64,000 bases of DNA from Alteribacter natronophilus (GCF_006007885.1 NZ_VCRO01000001.1:1358035-1422034), one strand, 5' to 3'. Positions 44,393-54,391 are shown, counted from the first letter of the stretch. The notes: generated by a model not told the origin, from the letters alone. Numbers and translations: made by a program.

Positions 44393-45733
44393 TCAGCCGG
44401 AAGGTTTTTTCGGGAGAACGACAGTAAATGAAACGCCTTTTTCGTTATTCTTCACTTCCGGATACCCTTTATGAAGCTCGCAGATACTTTTCACTATGGC
44501 AAGACCGAGTCCGAACTGGCCTTTATTACCTTTCCTGAACGGGGTGAAAAGGTGCTCCAGTTCTTTTTCCGGAATTTTTTCCCCGTCATTGCTCACTTCG
44601 AGGGTCGTGGTCTGCTCTGTTTCCGAAGCGCTGATTTCTATAAAGGATTCGGCATAGCGCAGGGCGTTCTCAACCAGATTTTCCAGGAGAATCTGTAGCT
44701 GTTCCACATCTCCGTAATGATAAACCTTTTCCCCACTGATCCGGATCTCAATGTCCTCTCTCTGCATACGGAAACGTTCCTCCATCTGATAGGCGATGGA
44801 TCCGAATGCAAACAGCTCTTTTTCCATCGTTGCCTCCTGAAGAGAATCGAGCTTTGTGTAATAGAGCATATCTTTCACGCGTTTCTCCATACGCTCCGAT
44901 TCTTCCAGAATAACATCCATGGTGGATGATATGTTTTCCTTCGGCAGGACACCGTCCTTTACAGACTGTGCATAGCTCTTTACTACCATAATAGGGGTTT
45001 TCAGCTCATGGGAGGCATGCTGGATAAAGGTTTTCTGAGCTCCGTCGTACTTAATCAGATTCTGTCTCATCTGCTCAAACTGGTTGGACAACTTTTCAAA
45101 ATCATCATCACTTTCCCAGTGAAACGGCTCTTTCCAGTTACGCTCGGCAATCTGCTCAAAATGATTTCCGAGACTCAGCAGCGGCTGCTTCAGGTAGTGC
45201 TTGAGCCAGAATGCGGGAATCAGGCTTAGAAGTCCTGCCATGACCATAATGTAGAACAGACGGCTCCACAGGCGGTTAACCATCTGGTCCCGATACGTGT
45301 CCCACATGTAGGAAATGTAGAGCACTTCCCCATCCGCTGTGTAGGCGTTAAAAACAACATAAAAAATCGTTCCGTCGTTGTACGTGAGCTCAAAACGCCC
45401 GCGCCTTTCAACTCCCTCTGAACTGCGGATCATTTCCTGGATCACTTCAAAAGGAGCATTTCCGCGCTGCTTACTGTACTGGCCTTCAACCCGGATGTGA
45501 CCGACAGATCTTACTGCGTCATTCCTGTCGAGAAATTCCCCTGAATCAGGGTAGACAACCCGGCCTCCGCTATTCAGAAACTGGGCCTGCTGCTGCTCGA
45601 TGATTCGATAAGTTTCTTCTGTGAGCGTGCTTTTAAGTGAGATCGGATAGATGATCCCGATCAGCAACCCGACCATCAGGATTATGGCAATAAAAGAAAA
45701 CCAGATCCGTTGTGTCAGATTCAGTTTAATCAT
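44393..45733 (-). CDS. cssS: CssS-like sensor histidine kinase
   Basis: The 446-residue kinase has two membrane helices (about 10-30 and 163-183) bounding an extracytoplasmic domain of about 130 residues, a HAMP segment (about 185-235), the H-box HASHELKTPIMVVKSYAQ (His about 242), N-box LVENALRYAE and G2 box KGQFGLGLAIV. The sensor start TEETYRIIEQQQ resembles CssS, which senses secretion and heat stress through misfolded exported protein. It overlaps the regulator gene by 4 bp. The CssS name rests mainly on the partner regulator's strong similarity. Confidence 0.8.
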   Translation of the reverse strand: MIKLNLTQRIWFSFIAIILMVGLLIGIIYPISLKSTLTEETYRIIEQQQAQFLNSGGRVVYPDSGEFLDRNDAVRSVGHIRVEGQYSKQRGNAPFEVIQEMIRSSEGVERRGRFELTYNDGTIFYVVFNAYTADGEVLYISYMWDTYRDQMVNRLWSRLFYIMVMAGLLSLIPAFWLKHYLKQPLLSLGNHFEQIAERNWKEPFHWESDDDFEKLSNQFEQMRQNLIKYDGAQKTFIQHASHELKTPIMVVKSYAQSVKDGVLPKENISSTMDVILEESERMEKRVKDMLYYTKLDSLQEATMEKELFAFGSIAYQMEERFRMQREDIEIRISGEKVYHYGDVEQLQILLENLVENALRYAESFIEISASETEQTTTLEVSNDGEKIPEKELEHLFTPFRKGNKGQFGLGLAIVKSICELHKGYPEVKNNEKGVSFTVVLPKKPSG

Positions 45734-46401
45734 GATGAGAGGACCCTGTACCCATAACCGTAGAGCGTTTCAACATGGATCCGCGGCAGCTTCTTGCGGA
45801 CACGGCGCACCACATCATCAACCGCCCTTTCGGAGCCGAAATAATCCTCGCCCCAGACGTATTCGATAATCTGCTCCCGTGAGAGGGCGTTACCCACATT
45901 CGTTGTAAGGAGGATGATCAGGTCCATTTCCTTCGTGGTCAATTCAACCTGCTCTCCTTCATCCAGTACGATTCGGGAGTTCGCGTCAACCGTATAGCCG
46001 TTCAGCTCAATTTTATTTTCTTCCTGCTGCTCGCTGTGGTATACCCGTTTGAGCAGCTTCTTTGCCCGAATCACAAGTTCTTCCGGCATGAAAGGTTTAG
46101 CCAGGTAATCATCGCTGCCAAGTTCAAGCCCGAGTACCCGGTCAAGATCCTTATCTCTGGCGGAAATGAAAATAACCGGTGTGTCATGCTCGGCTTTAAT
46201 GGCTTTCAGGAGCTGGTAACCGTCCATCCCCGGAAGCATAATATCAAGTACCCAGAGGTGTGGTGTTTCCGTGACATGATTATGGGCCTGTTTCCCGTCA
46301 GCAAAAACTGTCACACTCCAGCCTTCCTTTTCCATATAGGCCTTAATGACTTCAGAGAGATTGTTTTCATCTTCAACAAGGTAAACTTTATAGTTATCCA
46401 A
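45730..46401 (-). CDS. cssR: CssR-like response regulator
   Basis: The 223-residue OmpR-type regulator has a receiver (about 1-115) with the phosphorylated Asp in WVLDIMLPGMDGY and the conserved Lys in YLAKPF, and a winged-helix effector (about 130-223, ending VETLYGYGYRVLSS). The segment ETPHLWVLDIMLPGMDGYQL and the whole layout match B. subtilis CssR (225). CssR activates htrA and htrB. TTG at 46401 after AAGAAGGA gives the CssR-like beginning; the upstream GTG at 46410 is an alternative. Confidence 0.83.
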   Translation of the reverse strand: MDNYKVYLVEDENNLSEVIKAYMEKEGWSVTVFADGKQAHNHVTETPHLWVLDIMLPGMDGYQLLKAIKAEHDTPVIFISARDKDLDRVLGLELGSDDYLAKPFMPEELVIRAKKLLKRVYHSEQQEENKIELNGYTVDANSRIVLDEGEQVELTTKEMDLIILLTTNVGNALSREQIIEYVWGEDYFGSERAVDDVVRRVRKKLPRIHVETLYGYGYRVLSS

Positions 46402-46498
46402 AACGAACACATCCTTCTTATGTGAAAGTTAACCCTTTTAAAACAGCATTCGCTCCTATTTTATATTAATTGGGCGCTAAAGACCAATAAATCCCGGT

Positions 46499-49480
46499 TT
46501 ACCGGCTGACAGCCCCTTTTTCAGGCTGTGGATTCAGATAGACCGGCCTCAGTCCGGGCTGCTCATCTATCATGAAGCCGTGACAGGTAAAACAGAGAAC
46601 CTGGCGATCCGGCGCAAGCTCCCTGAGGACGTTCATGACCCGCCTTCTTCTTCCTGAGTCAAAATTCACAAAAGCCTCGTCGATCATTATTGGAAAAGAA
46701 ACCTCTTTTCCGTAGTTCAGGGCAAGGGCAAAACGGAGTGACAGATACAGCAGTTCCCGCGTCCCCTGACTGAGGGAAGCCGGTTCGAATCGGATCTGGT
46801 CGTGTCTCTGTACGACAAAGCTCTCCTCTCCCAGCGGAGCGTAAAGTCCTGTGTAACGGCCGTCTGTAAGACGCTCAAATAGCTTTTCCGCTTCCTGAAG
46901 GACAGCCGGCTGACGCTCACGTTCAAGAATCTCTTTTGTCCTGCCGGCGATTTCCCGGGCAAGGGCAAGTACAGCCCACTTTTCTGCAGAAGTGGCAAGA
47001 GACTCTTTTTCCAGTTCAAACTGCTGCAGCGTTTCCTCCAGGCTGCTTCCCTCTTCCAGTTCTTCGATTGCCTGATTCGTAAGACTGAGCTCTTCAATAG
47101 TCTCCCTTACCAGCTTTTCTGTTTCTTTCTTTATCTCTCCTGTTTCTTCTCTTTTGGACTCAGCAGCTTCCCCCCACCTGATACAGGCTTCCAGGTCTTT
47201 TTCCCGGGAGGTTTTCGGTGAAATGGCCCGCATTTCAAGCTCAAGGTCACTGATCCGTTTTCTTGTTTGTTTCTCTTTCTGCCACGCGGCCTCTTTTTCA
47301 GCAAACTCTTCTTCGCCCGCGGCACCGGCACTGGTGAGAAGCTGACGGACTGCCGTCTGTGTCTTCTCCAGTTCTTCCTCTGCCGATTTTAAACGCAGAA
47401 GGTTCTCCCGGATTTTTTCTTCAATTGTTTCCGACTCTCTATGCGCTCTCAGTGCGTCTTTTATTTTCCGCTCTGCTGACGTCAGTACGGCAGGGGCTTC
47501 CGCCTGCCTGTCCTCTTCATTAATTCCGGCCTCTTCTGCAAGGCGGTTCACATCCGCTTCAAAAGACTGCTGTTCTTTGTTCAGCTCGTCAAGCTGACTC
47601 GACAGCTCCCGGTGCTTTTTATACTGTTCCTGCCATTCGAGAGTATCATTTACCATTTCTTTGTACTGACGGTATCCTCTCCCCGGTTCGAACCCTGCCT
47701 GGATCGCCCACTCCATAAGGGCATCATTTGCAGCATCCTGCAATTTTTCGGCCTCAGCTGCCTCTTTTTCCGCAATTGAAAGATGGCTTTCCGTTTCATT
47801 AAGCAGATGCTGAGTTCGGGCCTTTTCCCGTACATTTTCCTCGTGAACAGCAAGTGCCCTTCGCCATTCCTCCACAGGCCATTCTGCAGCCTCTTTATCA
47901 AACCGTTCCCAGCCTGTCAGCTCATCACGGATTTCCTGGTCACTGCTGTCTCCGGTATTTCCGAAACGGCTGAAGAATGTGGTGTACAGAAGAAGGAAAA
48001 GGCCTGTAAGAAGGGCTCCCGTCCCTGTGATCGCTTCGCCGGTAAAGAGTCCGGCAGCTCCAGATATAATCATTCCTGCTCCTGCAGCAGGAATGATTCT
48101 GCCTGCAGACCTTTTTCCCGACATCAGTTTCGCTTTGTATTCAGGAAGCTTTTTTTTCACTGTTTCGTATTCAGCGAGACGGGTTAATTTTTGCCTGTAC
48201 GCCCGCTCCTGGTCCAATGGAAGGATCTGCTCTTCCACCGACGCCATACGTTTTTTCAGGCCTTCCTTTGCGCTGTTCAGGCGCCCCTGTTCCTTAACGG
48301 CAAGCTCCCTGCGTCTTTCCGCCTGTTCCACTTCGTCTGTTAAAAACTTCATCCTTTGCCTGGACGTTTTTGTTGTATCACGATGCTGCAGAAGCTCATC
48401 TTGTCTGCTCCAGGCCCAGTCCTCCTCAATTTCCCGCATATTTCCGGCTGAAATTGACCGTTCCTGTTCAATCCCTGCCTGCCTGGAAACCAGCTCCTGA
48501 TATACACCGCTCCGTTTATTCAGTTCCACTGCCCGTGCTTCGAGACGGACGGCCTTTTCCCGCGGCAGAACCGGAGTGAAGGCGGTTTTCTTTTCCTTAA
48601 GCTTAGCCGCCTCTTTCTCTCCGCGGCGAATCGCCTCTGTATTATCATGGCGTTGTTTCTGAAGCTGTTCGAGTTTTTCTTTTCCACGATCCGGGAATGT
48701 CAGGTCCGGATCGCTGCTCTCTTTAAGCGCCAGATACTCCCTGTAAAGTGGGGAAAGTCTCTCCACGCGCTCCCACCTGCCGAGAGAAAGCTGAATCTGA
48801 TCCTTTTTCTGTTCAAGGCGGGCCAGCCTTTCCTCTGCTTCTTTTCTTCTGCCGAGCAGGTCAGCATACGAGCCCGCTTTCTCTTCTTTTTCCTTTACGT
48901 CCCGCTCCATATCCTGCAGACGTTTAAGCTGTTCATTTACCGGCTGCTTTTTCCCTCTTGGTCTGAAAAGCTGCTGCATCTCCCTCTCTGCCTCCCTCTC
49001 GCAGGCAAGGAGAGACTGGCCTCCGCTCAGTGAAGCATCGTAAAGGTAGTCGTTCAGCTCCTGGGCATTCATCGATTCTATCCCCTGAAGACCCTGAAGA
49101 CTGAAGGCAAAGATACCTCTGTAGACCTGTTCAGTCATGCCTTCAAGAAGAGTAGTGAGATCTTCTTCGCCTCCTGTTCTACCGTCAGGAAAATACAGGG
49201 TGACGTCCCCTTTTGCCTTTCTTTTTCGCACCCGCTCGATCCTGACCTTTCCTTCGCGTTCGATGTGCACTGTCAGGGACCCGCCGAAATCACCTCCGGC
49301 CAGAGGTTCAAATTGCTCTGAGCGCCTTGGAAATCCAAACAGGACCGAGCGGATGAATACCATGAGAGTGGATTTTCCCGCTTCATTTTCACCGTAGAAC
49401 AGGTTCATCCCTTTTTCAGGAGTAAACGACTGTGAGCGCCATTTCCCGAAACCGTAAACCTCTATACCGGTAATAATCAT
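46499..49480 (-). CDS. yhaN: YhaN, SbcC/Rad50-like coiled-coil ATPase
   Basis: The 993-residue protein has an N-terminal ATPase half with Walker A GENEAGKSTLM (about 31), two long coiled coils (about 180-460 and 540-860) separated by two membrane-like hydrophobic segments (about 475-515, AAGAGMIISGAAGLF), and the C-terminal half with signature LSQGTRELLYLSL and Walker B IMIDEAFVNFD. This is the YhaN family, a partner of the YhaO nuclease. DNA repair or membrane-linked DNA processing is inferred. The start at 49480 overlaps yhaO by 4 bp and gives the conserved MIITGIEVYGFGKW. Confidence 0.92.
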   Translation of the reverse strand: MIITGIEVYGFGKWRSQSFTPEKGMNLFYGENEAGKSTLMVFIRSVLFGFPRRSEQFEPLAGGDFGGSLTVHIEREGKVRIERVRKRKAKGDVTLYFPDGRTGGEEDLTTLLEGMTEQVYRGIFAFSLQGLQGIESMNAQELNDYLYDASLSGGQSLLACEREAEREMQQLFRPRGKKQPVNEQLKRLQDMERDVKEKEEKAGSYADLLGRRKEAEERLARLEQKKDQIQLSLGRWERVERLSPLYREYLALKESSDPDLTFPDRGKEKLEQLQKQRHDNTEAIRRGEKEAAKLKEKKTAFTPVLPREKAVRLEARAVELNKRSGVYQELVSRQAGIEQERSISAGNMREIEEDWAWSRQDELLQHRDTTKTSRQRMKFLTDEVEQAERRRELAVKEQGRLNSAKEGLKKRMASVEEQILPLDQERAYRQKLTRLAEYETVKKKLPEYKAKLMSGKRSAGRIIPAAGAGMIISGAAGLFTGEAITGTGALLTGLFLLLYTTFFSRFGNTGDSSDQEIRDELTGWERFDKEAAEWPVEEWRRALAVHEENVREKARTQHLLNETESHLSIAEKEAAEAEKLQDAANDALMEWAIQAGFEPGRGYRQYKEMVNDTLEWQEQYKKHRELSSQLDELNKEQQSFEADVNRLAEEAGINEEDRQAEAPAVLTSAERKIKDALRAHRESETIEEKIRENLLRLKSAEEELEKTQTAVRQLLTSAGAAGEEEFAEKEAAWQKEKQTRKRISDLELEMRAISPKTSREKDLEACIRWGEAAESKREETGEIKKETEKLVRETIEELSLTNQAIEELEEGSSLEETLQQFELEKESLATSAEKWAVLALAREIAGRTKEILERERQPAVLQEAEKLFERLTDGRYTGLYAPLGEESFVVQRHDQIRFEPASLSQGTRELLYLSLRFALALNYGKEVSFPIMIDEAFVNFDSGRRRRVMNVLRELAPDRQVLCFTCHGFMIDEQPGLRPVYLNPQPEKGAVSR

Positions 49481-50724
49481 GCTCCATCCTCCTTTACAAT
49501 CCTGGTGAGAAGCCATCGTTCAGCCTGATCGATGAGCTCTTTTTTTTCCTCAGGTGACAGGCTTTCCATGTATCTGCGGGCTGTCCGGTGGCCGTAGAGC
49601 GATGATAGGGCATCATCCGCAAGGGAAGGATTCTCCCTGAATGTTTCTGCTGCACAAATCATATCGCCCAGCACTGTCTGCTGCTCTTTTTCACGTTCGC
49701 GGTCCACATCGGGAACGGTATTAACTGTCAGTGAGCCGATCCAGTGAAACGGACGGGCCCTGCCGAAAAGTTCCCTCAGTTCCTCAAGTACTTCTTCTTC
49801 TGTTTCGGGCGTACTCAGATATTCATGCAAAGTCCCGCTCCCGGTTATGACAAGCTGAATAATACTGCTCTTCCCCGCTGTAACGGTTCCGGCAATTTTT
49901 TCTTCCGCTGCCGCGAAAAGCCCGTCAAGCTCTGTCAGTTTATCAATCGTCAGTCTGACCGTATGCCAGTCAACCGGGGACGTATCTATAAAGGTAACCT
50001 CTTCCTCAGAAGCGGCCAGTGTTACAAGCACCCCGCCTTTGGGGCCCTGTTCGTTTTTATGACCGCCCTGTATGTTCCCGGGATATACAACCGCAGGGCC
50101 ACGATGAAGAACCCGCCGTTTATGAATGTGACCGAGGGCCCAGTAGTCAAAAGGAGTCTCCGTTAATTCCTTCAGTCTGAACGGGGCATAGGGATCATGA
50201 CCTTCCTCCATTTTTTCCTGACCGTGGAGAAGGGCAATGTGGTATGGCGCATCAGCTTGGTACGTTTTTATGTAGGACTGGACGGGGTTTTCATCAACGC
50301 GGCGCGAAGCATAGCTGAAACCGTAAATTCTTGCAGCAGCCTTGCCATCTTTTTCGTATAGTACGCTTGCCGTGTCCGGGCCGAAAACGTGTACGTGATC
50401 GGGCATCTTAATCTCCCGTACCGTTTCTGATAACGGATCGTGATTTCCGTGGATAATAAACAGAGGGATGCCCGCTTCCGCGAGACGTTCTGCCTGTTTT
50501 TTCACAAACAGCTGTCCTTTAATACTCCTGTGTTCAAGGTCATACAGATCCCCACTGATCAGAAAAAAGTCCACTTTTTCTTCTATCGCTCTGTCTATCA
50601 GCCGGGAAAAGGAAACATAAGCGCTCTTCCTTACGTCCTCAAGGATCTCCGGGGGAAGCTTGGACGTCTGAAACGGCCGGTCAAGGTGAAGGTCCGCACA
50701 GTGAATAAACGTTACGGCGGTCAT
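49477..50724 (-). CDS. yhaO: YhaO, SbcD/Mre11-like DNA exonuclease
   Basis: The 415-residue metallophosphoesterase shows the phosphodiesterase motifs FIHCADLHLD (metal ligands Asp and His near 11-13), SGDLYD, HGNHD and, later, WALGHIHKR. This is the Mre11/SbcD nuclease pattern. It forms a presumed complex with YhaN, encoded next with a 4-bp overlap. The upstream side carries a truncated family B repeat. Confidence 0.94.
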   Translation of the reverse strand: MTAVTFIHCADLHLDRPFQTSKLPPEILEDVRKSAYVSFSRLIDRAIEEKVDFFLISGDLYDLEHRSIKGQLFVKKQAERLAEAGIPLFIIHGNHDPLSETVREIKMPDHVHVFGPDTASVLYEKDGKAAARIYGFSYASRRVDENPVQSYIKTYQADAPYHIALLHGQEKMEEGHDPYAPFRLKELTETPFDYWALGHIHKRRVLHRGPAVVYPGNIQGGHKNEQGPKGGVLVTLAASEEEVTFIDTSPVDWHTVRLTIDKLTELDGLFAAAEEKIAGTVTAGKSSIIQLVITGSGTLHEYLSTPETEEEVLEELRELFGRARPFHWIGSLTVNTVPDVDREREKEQQTVLGDMICAAETFRENPSLADDALSSLYGHRTARRYMESLSPEEKKELIDQAERWLLTRIVKEDGA

Positions 50725-50746
50725 ATTTACACGTCCTTTCTATTTT

Positions 50747-50830
50747 AAGGCTTATTTTCGGAAAGATTGTTGATTATCTACGCTGCAGAACGACGCTTTC
50801 CGCGGGCAGCGCTCAGCCTGCACAGATGTC
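50747..50830. repeat. Intergenic repeat family B, copy 3 (left part only)
   Basis: GGCTTATTTTCGGAAAGATT, then CGACGCTTTCCGCGGGCAGC. After CAGCCTGCACAGATGTCAGC the sequence matches the expanded interior of family C copy 2 (near 16880) instead of the family B core, then becomes unique. The remaining 50831-50989 stretch shows nothing I can name. Confidence 0.7.
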
Positions 50831-50989
50831 AGCAAACTGCTTAACGGCACACCGTTCTGCTCTTCTATTATTATGATGCCCAATTATACCACAAAAGCGA
50901 TCATTCGTTCGCCTTTTTTCTGCTCCCGGATGTCAGTTACAGATTCAACCTTTTATTCCCTCCCTTCCGGTTCACATTCTGTCCTGCAC

Positions 50990-51022
50990 AAAAAGCACGC
51001 TTCCTGTTAACCGGAAACGTGC
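50990..51022 (-). terminator. Terminator downstream of yhaP
   Basis: GCACGTTTCCGGTTAACAGGAAGCGTGC is followed by TTTTTGTGC on the minus strand, about 70 bp past the stop. Confidence 0.85.
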
Positions 51023-51094
51023 CTGCTAAATCAGTCTGAGATTATGCCCATGCCCCCCTTTGAAACAGACCAATGTATTCCAACCGGGTAAGGG

Positions 51095-52345
51095 TTACTG
51101 CTCCTTTTTGGAGATTGCAAGGGCCTGACGGATATCTTTAATGGAAGAAACCTTGCCGTACATGAGAACACCGCCTTTATAGATTCTTGCCCCTGCCAGT
51201 GCAAGCAGCACAATGGAGATAACCATGATGCCCATCCCCGCTGCCAGCTCCCAGACAGGCAGATCCGTCATTCCCACCCGCAGGAACATGACCATCGGTG
51301 TAAAAAACGGAATATAGGAGGTACCTGTAATGATAGGTGATTCCGGTGCGTTAATGCCGAACATGGATATGAGAAATGCCACTACAACAATCAGTGTAAG
51401 AGGAGTAATGACGATGTTTACTTCTTCGGTTCTGCTCACAAGTGAGCCGAGAACAGCGGAAATGGTGGCGTAAAACAGATAGCCGAGAAGAAAAAAGATA
51501 AACGCGTACACAAGGAGGCCAACCGGAATTTCTGCAGCAATTACTTCTGTATATCCTCCTCTTTCCGCATTCCCGGCCACGGAGATGAGGCCGACAGTTA
51601 TTATGAGGATATACTGGGTGATCCCGAGTAAGGCGATCCCGAAAATCTTGGCGAACATCTGCTTTACCGGTGAGACACTGGATACCAGTATTTCCATTAC
51701 CCGTGATGTTTTCTCGGCAGCCACTTCCATCGCGATCATATTCCCGTACGCCAGAACGGAGAAATAAATAACCACTACGAGAGCATTTACCAGAAACCTT
51801 GCCTGATCAAGCTCTTCCTGTGACCTGGCAGTATCACTGACTGCTTCGGCTGTAAAGTTTACCGGGGCATAGACCTGCTCAAGGGTTTGCTCATCAATCC
51901 CGATCCGGGAAGCTGCCACTTCCTCCTTTACAGTCTGAACGGCCTGCCGCAGTGTTTCTGCAGTACGCTCGTCAGCAATGGACGGTGCTTTGTAAACAGC
52001 TTGGGGAAGACCCGAAGCATCCGCAGACACTATCAGAGCCGCTTCGAGATCTCCATTACTTATCATTTCCTCCGCTTCGCCGGGCGTAAGACCACCTGCA
52101 TCATCTGTACTGATGCCAAGTGCCTCAGCTTCCGTCCTGATTCTATCTGCGAATCCTTGATCCCCTTCTTCGACCACCGAAACGGTGCGGTCAGCTGCCC
52201 CGCCTGATTCAAAAGCTTCAAAGATCCGGTCGATGTTGGCAATTCCCACGATAATCACTGCTGTTATTAAGGTGGATACAATAAACGACTTTGATTTCAG
52301 TTTCGTAAAAAAAGTGTGAAACAGGATGATAAAAAATTTATTCAT
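51095..52345 (-). CDS. yhaP: YhaP, ABC-2 type exporter permease (NatB-like)
   Basis: The 416-residue protein has an N-terminal helix (about 19-37), a large extracytoplasmic domain (about 40-170) and a cluster of six hydrophobic helices (about 175-400), the ABC-2/NatB layout. B. subtilis YhaP has the same size (419). It may export Na+ or a drug-like compound, as the NatAB relatives do; in an alkaliphile Na+ export would be useful, but this is inference. The ATG overlaps the yhaQ stop by 8 bp. Confidence 0.87.
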   Translation of the reverse strand: MNKFFIILFHTFFTKLKSKSFIVSTLITAVIIVGIANIDRIFEAFESGGAADRTVSVVEEGDQGFADRIRTEAEALGISTDDAGGLTPGEAEEMISNGDLEAALIVSADASGLPQAVYKAPSIADERTAETLRQAVQTVKEEVAASRIGIDEQTLEQVYAPVNFTAEAVSDTARSQEELDQARFLVNALVVVIYFSVLAYGNMIAMEVAAEKTSRVMEILVSSVSPVKQMFAKIFGIALLGITQYILIITVGLISVAGNAERGGYTEVIAAEIPVGLLVYAFIFFLLGYLFYATISAVLGSLVSRTEEVNIVITPLTLIVVVAFLISMFGINAPESPIITGTSYIPFFTPMVMFLRVGMTDLPVWELAAGMGIMVISIVLLALAGARIYKGGVLMYGKVSSIKDIRQALAISKKEQ

Positions 52346-53237
52346 AGGCTGCACCGGCTTTCTCTATGAAGATATCATTGAGCGAAGGTTCTTCAAGAAG
52401 AAACTTTCGTACAAATCCCCTGCCGCTGAGGAGACTGTAGATTTCCTCCGCTGTTTCCTCCCTTTCGACTTCCAGCTTTGCCCCTCCTGAAAAAAAGGAA
52501 GCGCGCGTAACGCCCGGCACATCCTGGAGAAATTCCAGAGAAAAAGAAGCCTCAATAAGTAGCTTTTTTCTTCCATAGGACCCCTTAATTTCCTTCAGCT
52601 TTCCGTTTACAACAGGGGTACCCCTCTGAAGGATGCAGAGATATTCACAGAGTTCTTCCACATGTTCCATTCGGTGCGAGGAAAACACGATCGTGGTTCC
52701 CCTTTCCCTGAGTTCAATAACCGCGTTTTTCAGTAGCTCTACATTGACAGGGTCCAGGCCGCTGAAAGGCTCATCCAGAATGAGAAGCTCCGGTCTGTGA
52801 ATGACAGCTGCAATAAACTGGATTTTCTGCTGGTTCCCCTTGGACAGTTCATCCACTTTTTTATGTTTGTATTCCGGTACGTGAAATTTTTCAAGCCAGC
52901 CGTCCAATTCCCGGAGAACCTCCGTCTTTTTCATCCCACGGAGACGACCGAGATACACGAGCTGTTCGGACACCTTCATCTTCGGGTAGAGACCCCGCTC
53001 TTCCGGAAGGTAGCCAACAAGATGACTTGAATCATAACTTATTCTTTTTCCTTTCCAGGTGAGGGTTCCTCCCGACTGGTCAATCAGACCGAGAATCATC
53101 CTGAATGTTGTCGTCTTTCCTGCTCCGTTTGCTCCGAGCATGCCGAACATTTCCCCTTCAGGTACAGTAAGGGAAAGACTGTCCACGGCCGTAAAAGAGC
53201 CGAAGCGCTTTTTCACATCCTGAAGTCTGAGTGTCAT
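52338..53237 (-). CDS. yhaQ: YhaQ, ABC transporter ATPase (NatA-like)
   Basis: The 299-residue ATPase has Walker A GANGAGKTT, signature ELSKGNQQK, Walker B LLILDEPFSGLDP and switch SSHRMEH. The C-terminal 80 residues (about 220-299) are an extension common in the NatA/CcmA group. Length matches B. subtilis YhaQ (298). It is the first gene of yhaQP and energises YhaP. Confidence 0.92.
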   Translation of the reverse strand: MTLRLQDVKKRFGSFTAVDSLSLTVPEGEMFGMLGANGAGKTTTFRMILGLIDQSGGTLTWKGKRISYDSSHLVGYLPEERGLYPKMKVSEQLVYLGRLRGMKKTEVLRELDGWLEKFHVPEYKHKKVDELSKGNQQKIQFIAAVIHRPELLILDEPFSGLDPVNVELLKNAVIELRERGTTIVFSSHRMEHVEELCEYLCILQRGTPVVNGKLKEIKGSYGRKKLLIEASFSLEFLQDVPGVTRASFFSGGAKLEVEREETAEEIYSLLSGRGFVRKFLLEEPSLNDIFIEKAGAAYE

Positions 53238-53530
53238 AGCTTCCTCCCCGCTTCGATATTTTGAATCTGCTCTGAAAATCGTTCTATTATCGCTCCACCG
53301 GATGCCGTACGTTCTTTTTTCGCGGGACCACCGGCCGGAGCCCGCCCCGCAACGATCCGCTTTGGTCTTCAGGCATATGGTGAACTATGCTCTCCAGAGA
53401 ATCTACTCTCTACTTTACCATGCAATTCCGCCCATTTCCTCCTGCGGGAGTTGAATCCGCCGGCTTCCAGCGATAAAATAAATGTAAGAAACAAATGAAA
53501 TTTCAGATTATAAAAAGGGGACCGGTCATC

Positions 53531-53716
53531 ATGGGAAAATACTTTTTAACCGCTTATGACAAAAAAGGCAATCACCTTCTCAACGAAAGTTTTGAAGCGA
53601 AAGACGACAAAGAGGCAAAAGAAACGGGACAGAAACGTCTTCTTGACGAAGGCTATGCAAAAAACCCTAACCGGGTCGTAAAAGAATCCGGCGCGCTCGT
53701 GCTATTTCATCCATAG
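53531..53716 (+). CDS. yhzD: YhzD-like small protein
   Basis: A 61-residue soluble protein begins GKYFLTAYDKKGNHLLNESF and ends GALVLFHP. B. subtilis YhzD has the same length and a very similar frame: a short beta-beta-alpha layout with KEAKETGQKRLLDEGY. The ATG at 53531 is 10 nt after AAAAGGGG; a longer frame from 53495 covers the ribosome site and is unlikely. Function unknown. The 293 bp between yhaQ and this gene contain no other feature I can name. Confidence 0.83.
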   Translation: MGKYFLTAYDKKGNHLLNESFEAKDDKEAKETGQKRLLDEGYAKNPNRVVKESGALVLFHP

Positions 53717-53832
53717 CAGTAAATGAGCAGAGAGGCAGGAGAAAACCCAGCCAAAAAGGATATCTTCTTAATAACGCAGTAATCGGGAAAATGCACCGTC
53801 CGCCAGCCTCTTCAGTCTTTATTGGATTAACA

Positions 53833-53875
53833 AAACGATGCCAATTATCGCTTGACGATAGTTGGCATCGTTTTT
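53833..53875. terminator. Strong terminator after yhzD
   Basis: AACGATGCCAATTATCG/CGATAGTTGGCATCGTT with a 5-nt loop and TTTTT on the plus side; AAAACG on the left makes it work weakly on the minus strand too, for nothing obvious. Confidence 0.93.
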
Positions 53876-53956
53876 GACTTAACCAGAGACTCATTTGTCC
53901 TATCCTTTTCTACTCTGTATTACTATTTTCGTAAAAAGGGCTTTAACAGGAGTGCT

Positions 53957-54391
53957 CTATTTACTGCCCATTGTGTAGAATGTACCTGACACTTTGGCAA
54001 GTTCACTGCCTTTTTCATCCCGGAGCATACATTCGGCAAATTGGATTGTGCCGCCCCGCTTCGTGAAGTAGGCTTCAGCTTCTATTGTTCCTTCCCTCGC
54101 TGTCCGGAAAAACTGGGTTTTTACCTCCAGTGAAACGCTGGGACTGCCGATTACGGAGGCGCAGAGATGCGCCATGGCTGTATCAGCGATATACATTACA
54201 ATTCCTCCGTGCAGAAACCCGATCGGATTGAACATTACTTCGGATACGGGGCAGGTGATCCTGACTTTTTCCTCCTCCGTTAAATATTCAAAGGAAAAAT
54301 CCAGAAATGAATACAGAAACGTGGAATCTGTTCCTGTCTGATGATTTTCTGCAGCCTGTATGGCTTTTTCTGATAGCTGTTTTGGATCCAT
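53957..54391 (-). CDS. PaaI-type hotdog thioesterase
   Basis: The 144-residue protein has the PaaI/YdiI hotdog pattern, with FNPIGFLHGGIVMYIADTAM (about 71-90) carrying the usual catalytic acidic residue and HGG loop. Such enzymes hydrolyse acyl-CoA thioesters. The substrate is unknown. It is monocistronic by position, about 210 bp from yhaX. Confidence 0.88.
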   Translation of the reverse strand: MDPKQLSEKAIQAAENHQTGTDSTFLYSFLDFSFEYLTEEEKVRITCPVSEVMFNPIGFLHGGIVMYIADTAMAHLCASVIGSPSVSLEVKTQFFRTAREGTIEAEAYFTKRGGTIQFAECMLRDEKGSELAKVSGTFYTMGSK

